Shown here: one piece after another, positions 56,701-64,000 of the stretch
Layout of the letters: each line of letters begins with the position of its first letter
Numbering within the stretch: the first letter of the stretch is position 1
Assembly (NCBI GenBank): GCA_018417955.1
Contig: JACTVC010000001.1
Span: forward strand, 4,092,001 to 4,156,000
From: Laccaria trichodermophora
Taxonomy: Eukaryota > Basidiomycota > Agaricomycetes > Agaricales > Hydnangiaceae
Reading direction: 5' to 3'
Length of the DNA: 64,000 nt
The notes under the pieces: model-generated
What the model was told of the DNA's origin: nothing
Seen by the model: the letters and a program-made list of their open reading frames with translations, nothing else
The model's database searches: none
Program-made: the position numbers and the translations under genes

Positions 56701-58822
56701 CATTGATTCCCAGTAAGATTTGATCATAGGTTTTATCCAAACCCTGAGGTAGATCAGCTAACTGCCTTTTCAGATCACTCTTAGTCCGGCACTTTTTAAG
56801 CTCATTTAACTGTAATGCAACCCAACGAAACCTAAAATTGTGTTGAATAATCATCCTGTCATTCAAATGTTGATAATAAACATACATTCCATCTGCTTGT
56901 TCCATTAACTTCAACTTTATTTGCTCTTGAGTGTCAGAATTCCATTTTTTCAAGTCAGAATCATTCTGAAGCTGATGGTCAAGATAGGCTACAAGATCAT
57001 GATTCTCAGATTCCTCAACCAAGTCAATATAACAAGAAGACTTGAACTTGTCCTCAATCTCCTGTTCTGGACGGCTGGTAACTACCAAGTGAAGCCCAAG
57101 ATTTTTATCTTTCCTCAGTATAAAAGTCTGAATCCAGTTAAGAAGCTTTCCTCTTTCAGTACATTCATCAAGAGCATCCAGAATGATGAATGTTGAGCTA
57201 AAGCCATCAAGAATCATTTGAAGAGTTTTCTGCAGATCACCCAGAGTTGGCTCTTGATGGCCATTGTTACAGTGAGCATACAGATTCCCCAAGACCTTAG
57301 GCAATCTACCCTCACATTTGAAAGAGAATTGCCAGATGAGTGATCGCAGTAGTTTATCATGTAGCTGGAAATCCTTCTGTAAGTCTCTTCCATCAAAAAA
57401 GAAATATGCAGTAGCAGAATTGAATTTTTGGAGAATATTGTGAATTATTGCAGAGCTGTAAAAAGAAAAATCAATTTAATATCATAAAAATGTTGAAATA
57501 GTCAACCTCAAAATGGTTTTACCAGAGCCAGCTGGATAGCCTGTCAATAACAAATACATTTACAAATTCTAACAGAAAACTTACATTTTCCTTTGATCCA
57601 GAGAAAGCCAGGCTGTTTTAGCCACCCATAAAATGTATTTCCATTGAGAAACCATTGACAGGTGTCTGGTTGACTCTCCAGAATTGCATGTGCAGCATTG
57701 TAGTTAATAGACTCCTTGGGTGGAGAAAGCCACTTATAAATCTTCTCCACTGTAACAAATCAAAGGCATCAGTTAGATGTTTGAAATAAAGACCTGCAAT
57801 GATACCCAGTTGTTCATCCTTGATCATCTCAAGGCTGATTTGAATATTTGGGTCCACACCTACCATCCCCAGAGAACATTGAGATGAAAATGATGCTTTG
57901 CCTACTACTTACCTTGATTGATGGTACCTATTGAAATATAAGTGAAGGCAATAGAATCTGATGGTCCAAACACAACAAACCATAGTTAGTGCCTGTATTC
58001 ACATTTTGAGCTGAAATATTGTTTAGAATGTTAGCTTGAATGTTTGTTGAGGCCTCTGCATCATCTGTCAGTTTCAAGGAAGCCATAACAATATTTACAA
58101 AAGTACTAACCAGTAAGCATCAGTTCTGCATTCAAAGCTGAAGGAATAGTAGGGAAGTCAGATTGAGAATCTAAACAGTGTCATCAGAAATAGAATATAG
58201 AGATTTGGAGAAAGTATGAACCAGTCAAGATGGGAGGAGGGTGTTGCAAGAAATCAACAGCTCCTTGCACAGGTCCTTCATTCCAATCAACTGTGAGATT
58301 AGAATTAATGAAGGTTAGTGTCAACTTCATAGCAAAGAGATTGAGGAGTAGCTCACAGGCAACAGTCACTTCAGCACTTGCTGACACCAGGCCTTCATTC
58401 AGAACAGGAGCAATTGGTGGAGAGGTAGGCAGGTGAGAACTCAGGGAATCTATATGAGTGTTACCAATGATGAATGATAGAGGTTTGGGGTTAATGCACC
58501 ATTGGAGATAGGTAAAACTTGTTGCGAGTGCTCAACCACTCCACCAGCGGGGACATCAACCAGATCACCTGGAAATTTGATTTAATGAGTGTTCACTTGG
58601 GGCAGGAAGATTGAAAGATATTTTACTGGTGACTGGCACAGCTATGTTCGCCGCGCGGATGGTCGGAGGTTGAGTTATCAAGATAGGCGGGGCAGAGCTA
58701 GGGCGAGCTGTATTGATGCTTGTGCCATCTGTAGATTCAAGTATTGGAGAGTGTAATCTCGTGAATGCTTTTTTCAGACTGTAGAACGGTTCAACAAAAG
58801 GGTCTCTGGGTTGAGTACACAT
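53746..58822 (-). CDS. NACHT-ankyrin (NLR-like STAND) protein 3, apparently intact
   Basis: Start at ATG 58822 (MCTQPRDPFVEPFYSLKKAF). Small N-terminal exons follow, including EGLVSASAEVTVAC and WNEGPVQGAVDFLQHPP. One exon (about 57750-57585) has MEKIYKWLSPPKESINYN and ends FLWIKGK. The 34-nt P-loop exon is 57540-57507 (PAGSGKT, acceptor CAG intact). The NACHT exon is 57455-56503 with FIILDALDECTE and VTSRPEQEIE, and the intron 56502-56454. The final exon 56453-53746 encodes GFIKLSHFSVKEYLISQ, about 20 near-identical ankyrin units, and an acidic tail (ESSDEEASDQGSSNKEG) to TGA at 53746. NACHT exon length (953 bp) and intron positions equal those of block 1. No disabling change was found. Expected role: ATP-driven oligomerising receptor in non-self recognition or programmed death; this is inference from family. 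Confidence 0.85.
53950..55995 (-). repeat. Ankyrin array of NACHT-ANK 3
   Basis: About 20 units of 99 bp. One unit (55308-55314) lacks 24 bases encoding KGADVNAQ, so LLIE runs directly into GGFFGNALQ. Antisense frames (SSFAIASWPPYDAAWSAFP type) are shadows of the array. Confidence 0.88.
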
Positions 58823-61800
58823 TGTAGACGACGAGATGGAAGTTAAGAGGAAGATCCGTGTTCAGGGCGCTTGTTTTGGGTTTGGCTATGCGAAGAAGAC
58901 AAGCCAGCCCTAAACACGCCACCAGAATACTTAGTGAGAGTGGGATTCACCTATTGGCCCCTTCAACTCGCAAAATCGTTGGCGTCAAGTAGTCTCGAAG
59001 TACCCATGGATTCAACTCCGCCGCGAACCCCCTCGTCGAATGGAGTTTCATGACGAGTCGTTCAATGCTACCTCTCTGGGTCGTTCAGCTCCTGCCTACA
59101 TCGATTGGAGCCTCGACCTCCCGTTGTGATCAAAATGAAACGCGGCGACCGCTTTCGTCAACTTGCATCGATATAGAAAGAGCGGGGAGCTGTGGAGATT
59201 TGAAGGACGCGCGAAGAGTCAGTATGTGGGCTTCACCGCAAAAATATTCGAGTGCATCGGCTCTGAGTTCCTCCTTCCGTTAGACTTTCCCCCCTTCCTA
59301 CCTTAGCTCGTTTTCCTCTCCTGTGCCGCAACCATACCCCCTCTTCTTCCGTCTGCGCACTTAGTCTAACATGCTGACAATTCTGTGACAGTTCCGGTCC
59401 TCTTAACCTCGTTTACGAGCCCCATGCTTGAAAAGTGTACAAAACTGCAAACCACAGATTTCTACTGGTACGACAATTAAAATCTTGAAATTGGGAAGCC
59501 ACTGGATGCTTACAGTATAAATAGGATTGGAATCGGATTTTTGGACTCCCACCCAGCAACCCGCTCCTCGAAGCCACTTTGCATAACACGGAGGAGACTT
59601 CGTTTGCTCAAGCAATTGTCAGTATTTCTTTCCAACAAGTCGACAGCCCCCGCCCTAACGGCCTTTCCATTGCAGACGTGGCTGGCGTTTTTAACGATGC
59701 CCAGCTCGACGACGTTAAGGCCCACTGCCGTCCACCCGATCATAAGCGCAAGCTTCAGTCGGAGAGGTGGAGAGTGGGGATAACGGCTATCTCTCCTTTG
59801 GTAAGTTATGGCCCTGCGCAACTTCTTCATACGAACCCTTATTCCTCCCTTGACCTCTGGATGCCCTTTCACCTCGCATATATTCGATCTTCTGCTCGCT
59901 AACTGCCCCCGTTCGTTACTCAGCTCCTGGTTTCATAACGCAATCCCCACCTCGATGATTGTACCGTTGCGTCCACCGTGCCCGCACGACCCCGCAACTT
60001 GCATCCCTTCGTGCATCGACCCACGAAGGGAATATCGCCACAGTTTAACCTTTTACCGGACTCTTGCCGTTGGTCGCAGGCATACCTCTCCCGTACGTCG
60101 ATCATCTCATTGATTGCGCCCACCTATTCCGCTATTCGGCCATTCTTCTCTCCCAAAGCTTGCGCAGTCCTCAGAGCTTCCCAGGTGCCTCAACCTCGAC
60201 GCTCTATGTGTTGTCACATCCATGGTATATGTACGATCCAATGGCCCCAATCTCTGCCCGTACTACAAGAACTCGTTGTCTCCAAACTCAGTGTTAACAC
60301 AGCGTACAAGATTCTCCCTTGTGCGTATCCATCCGCAGGTTGTCGCCATGGGCTGCCGCAACGTCATACATAGGGATGTACCCATCGCTGATTGGGCTCT
60401 TTAAGGTTTGGATTAGACGTAGCCGACGGTGGTAATATAGGGTGTAGGGTAAGAAACACCAAATTCATTGAAGGCTCCTCGTCTCTTCCCGCGCGGACAC
60501 CGACTTCTATGGAGTGGGGGACGTGGTTGTTGCGCATAGGTCAGTAATACTCTAGTGCTTCGCATGTGTCGGGGTAGTACTCACAACAATCGTGCATAGG
60601 TTTGTTTGGGGTGCGTATGTATGCTGTGCTCTTGTTTCAGGGGAAGGAGTGAGGTCTTCAAGCGTCAGTCTCTCTTGTGCCGATCGAAAGAACACCCTCA
60701 AGCTTCAACGTCGGCAAAGTTGAGACGTTTGATTATATTACTTACAATGGGGATCGTACCTCTACTGCTCAGGTTGACTGTAGCTTGACCAATTCGTGTT
60801 GGCATACTACCCATGTCAATGATAATGTCGTTATCTCCCAAACATGAATGGCCACTCGTTAATCTCTACTTTCACAAGGTTCACAAAGGTTCATGACGAC
60901 GAGGGCTGGTATTGAGGAAACATAAACTGGGAAGGCATTCGGCAAATGGTATACTCATTTGAGGAATGTCGGACGATCACATTGTACTACCTCTCAATTG
61001 ACACACGAGCACAGGCTGTTGTAAATGTAAGAATCACGCGAAGACTACCTTCTTTTGCCTGAGGAATTCACGCCAAAAAACGCAAACGTGACAGCTCTGG
61101 CGTTGAAGATGCCCAGAGTCGAGAATGCGGGATACCGCGAGAGGTGCACGTGAAGAACTGGGTTTACGATCTACAGCGCTAGCATGCTTGACTAAAAGTG
61201 ATTGGAAGTGGTGTATATGCGACCTACGTCCGTGTTATGGAGCAGGGGCTGCGTGGGGTGCGTAGAGGTAGGTGTTTAGGAGATCTCGAAGCACGGAGAG
61301 GATCAAGTGTGTGAGAAGCGGTTGCGTTCGTTGCAGAGGAGGAACAGGAGCGGAAGTGGGCTGGCAGATTCACTCAAGAGGGGCTATAACGAACGGCGCA
61401 TTGTCCTCTGCAGACAGTCTCCTATGCATATCATGATGTTCAGTCGACGCATGATCGTCTGCGAGGCAACCAAAGACGACGGCCCAGAGCCCTCCGAGTT
61501 GGCGGTCAGGTTGACTTGCAAGCGAGCAGATTCCTCGCTCGTAGGATGTAAGCTCGTATAGAAAGAGTGGATAGAGGTGTCGTCGACGTTTTGGGTCCGG
61601 GAGGGAGGGAGCCTCTGCAGCAGCTGTCCGTCACGATTTTCCAAATCCACCGACGTGCATAGATCCAGCGGCGCACTCTGAGGTTGTTAGAAGAGCGAGT
61701 CGTTGATATGAATTCGTTGAAGTCCAAGGACAAGTGTTGAACTTCGAGCTTTTAGCTAGGATTGCGAGTCGGTGATTAGATACGCGGACGTGGACTTCGC

Positions 61801-63235
61801 TTGGCCCGCCGACACAGGAAGCTAGAGTGGAAACAAGTTTAGACCACAGAAGAAGCGAAGAGAAATCACGAACTCACCCCAATATGATCTCCAGTCGCAT
61901 ACCACAGGTAGCGACGTATTCACACTGAGGTGCGTCCTCACTGGGCACGAAGAACACTGCAATGATAGATCAGCCCTTTGTGGTTATGACTGTGGGGTGT
62001 AAACTCACCGATAACCCAACGTCATGCCATCGACGAAATCCATCAAGTGGTCCAATCGATCAGTCATGCTCGGCTTTTCCTTTGGTATTCTTGGAGTCAA
62101 TGAGTATGTTGTTGTTTTACGACCTCCCGAATGAACGCTAACCAAAGTTGAACCAACTTGCATACCCTACAAGCGGAGAGAGTAAATTGTGAGCTGCCGA
62201 GAGCAGAAACGACAAAGTTCTAATAAGATAGGTGCATGAGTGAGGAAAGAAAGGGAAAACCAAGAAGACGGACCAAAGGAGGGTGAAGAGTCCCATTGCG
62301 AGCGTGAATGGCCTAGTATAACAGGCAACAGTATCTCGCGTTCGTTGAAAAGGGAAGTCATTCTGTCAAAGAATCGGTGTTGTTCGTATCATCGAGGAAC
62401 GATTCGAGAGACCTACCATGTACACAAAGATTTGTGAATGCCCATCCTTCATTCCCTGTACAAACCGAAAGGGCAGGAGGGGGTCGTCAAATCCTCCGTC
62501 GATCACCAACGGCGGTGAAGGTAGCGGCTACAGGGAATGAAAGTTGAATATTGAATGCTGGAAGATCGAAGAACGAGGGAAGCGAATGCTTACCCCAGCT
62601 GAACGGACGAGACAGAGCGTGGCGGCTCTTCAAAAAAAGCGCCTCCAACGAGGACAACCATCGCTCTGAATCGCCAACCCCAAACTGTTTCCCTTCTGCT
62701 ATTCTCCATCCAAACAAGAACGGGGTAAGCGCATACGGCAGGATTCTGCGCTGGCCTGTATGTGGCTCCATGCGCTCAGAGTTCGACCGTCAAGTGCTTT
62801 CTTTCATGGGTTGAGTGGACTTTACGGATCTTGTGCAGCAGCAGCCCAGAGTTGGTCATGGGTAGGAGAAGGGGAAGGGAAGGTCGGAGAGAGGCGTGAG
62901 CCCTTGCCTATTTTGTTGGGATGAAATCGAGGAGGGCATGACGGATGAGAACGGGGTGTACGTTGCCATGTAGGTCTGAATGCCGGTGTCAGCAACGTCT
63001 TTTGGAAAAAAAGAGAGGGGAGAAACGAAGTACGTACTTGTACTTCATCAGAGCCTAGCACACATGCTGTTCCTCCCCTTCCATCGTGACGTTCCCTCGA
63101 GATACACTGTGTCTTCTCGGTTTCACGGATGGGCCACAACGAGGAAGAGGGCACGATGGCGATAGACGGGGGAAGTTCAGAACTTTTCTTGTTTGGTATT
63201 TGGTACACGTAGGCGACGCGGCGACTGGAGATGGA
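58823..63235. pseudogene. Decayed spliced-gene remnants of block 3
   Basis: Counterpart of 33548-37430. Readable plus-strand pieces: 59579-59760 (ADVAGVFNDAQLDDVKAHC), 59978-60110 (FVHRPTKGISPQFN-like) and 60114-60200 (SLPKLAQSSELPRCLNLDAL). Minus-strand pieces: 61650-61384 (MDLENRDGQLLQRLPPSR, ESARLQVNLTANSEGSGPSS) and 63208-62822 (RETEKTQCISRERHDGRGG, LSPTFPSPSPTHDQLWAAA). All are interrupted by stops in the implied genes. Families are not recognised. Confidence 0.5.
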
Positions 63236-63689
63236 TTTGTTTATGAAATCTAGAGCGGCATGCCATTGACGATCAGAGAAGATGCGATAACACTTCCGTG
63301 AAGGTGCGGCCTGCCATGAATTCCGTTTGGAAAGCCGGGAAAGAAGTGACGTCGTTATCTACAGAAGGATCGTCAGTGAATCATGGGACGACAACTATGT
63401 GTGGAAGATTGACCTACGCAACGACCGAAGCGCATAGCGGGCATTTGAGGACAGAAGCTCACTAAGAGGTAAGAGCTACGGCTGCCGGTGAAGTGGCACT
63501 TATTTCTGTAGCTCGTTTTATGGAGGGTTTTGACACAAGAATGCCCCAGAGAAAGCGAAAAGTAATGTCGTGAGTAAGGTTGTGAGCAATGCGAGCAATG
63601 GGATTTTGATGGGATGATTCAAACTCACGCCCGCACAAGCCTTCTTCGCGAAACATTTTCTTCGTTCCCTTTGGTAAGTGTGGATGATT
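63236..63689. other. Non-homologous segment at the end of block 3
   Basis: Beyond 63235 the similarity to block 2 (37440 onward) stops. No gene was recognised in this stretch. Confidence 0.4.
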
Positions 63690-64000
63690 TTTCACCTCGC
63701 ATATATTCGGTATTTTGCTAACCACCCGTTCTTACTCAGGTCCTAGTTTCATAACACCGACGAAAGCCCCACTTCGACGCGGCATCTTGCATCCCTTCGT
63801 GTATGCACTCACAAGGGTATATCGGCATAATTTGACCTTTCAACGATCTTGCCTCCATACCAAGCTCCATCAACTCTTCGCCGTGGACCTCTCACATGCA
63901 TCGATGACCTCATCGGTTTCGCCCACCTATTCTGCTAATCGGTCATTCTCACCTGCCAAAGTTCGCTCAGTATTCAGAGCTTCTCGGTTACCTCGATTCC
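63690..64000 (+). repeat. Re-entry of the 59.87-60.20 kb segment
   Basis: ACCTCGCATATATTCG...TTACTCAG...CTGGTTTCATAAC-type sequence and TTGCATCCCTTCGTG recur in the same direction as at 59873-60200, diverged. This indicates the start of a further partial copy of the block continuing beyond the window. Confidence 0.7.

Overview
The window looks like a repeat-rich accessory region of a basidiomycete genome, most likely Agaricomycetes. The basis is ~50-bp GT-AG introns in the readable genes, NACHT-ankyrin (NLR-like STAND) genes, remnants of genes that accompany KDZ (Kyakuja-Dileera-Zisupton) transposons, a Ty1/copia element with a Gag (UBN2-like) and DSG protease layout common in basidiomycetes, and the near absence of intact housekeeping genes. 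Assignments rest on reading motifs by eye; no database search was possible.

The core is a segmental triplication. One block consists of a NACHT-ankyrin gene joined, at its 5' end, to several kb of decayed spliced gene remnants and then (two of three copies) to a decayed Ser/Pro-rich gene ending in a KVPIGQLVAFFDGEKGGRT-like tail. Block 1 (about 7.48-19.08 kb) is inverted relative to block 2 (about 22.6-40.96 kb) and block 3 (53.7 kb to the window end). Block 1 is bracketed by two inverted copies of the same ~1.8-1.9 kb element (193-1978 and 20055-21925), a plausible substrate for the inversion. The three NACHT-ankyrin copies differ in state: block 3 looks intact, block 1 is cut short after about 7 ankyrin repeats and runs into an unrelated antisense fragment, and block 2 carries a nonsense codon, a lost splice acceptor and a 5,115-bp copia insertion with a 5-bp target duplication.

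Region by region: 0.2-4.0 kb, two modular long-inverted-repeat elements (A, B); 4.0-6.7 kb, a Pro-rich repeat exon and a frameshifted CxC5/CxC6 KDZ-associated pseudogene; 7.57-7.94 kb, a TA-flanked MITE whose empty site survives in block 2; 8.1-15.5 kb, decayed genes; 15.5-19.2 kb, NACHT-ANK 1; 19.1-22 kb, antisense fragment plus element A'; 22.6-33.5 kb, NACHT-ANK 2 with the copia element inside; 33.5-41 kb, decayed genes; 42-45 kb, a broken transposon ORF with an inserted 318-bp repeat; 45.1-45.5 kb, a 67-bp tandem array; 46.4-47.6 kb, element D against a Gypsy pol fragment; 49-51 kb, element C; 50.9-52.2 kb, a KDZ-type ORF fragment; 52.2-52.6 kb, another tandem array; 53.7-58.8 kb, NACHT-ANK 3; 58.8-64 kb, decayed genes.

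The most interesting signals are (i) the near-identical, higher-order-duplicated ankyrin arrays of the NLR-like genes, with variation confined to a few positions, as in fungal incompatibility/innate-immunity NLRs, and (ii) a family of modular non-autonomous elements (A, A', B, C, D) built from palindromic TCCTACTGGA-like inverted repeats, an AT spacer, a strand-asymmetric purine tract and a G/T-rich minisatellite, with tRNA-like Pol III promoter modules inside or beside some copies.
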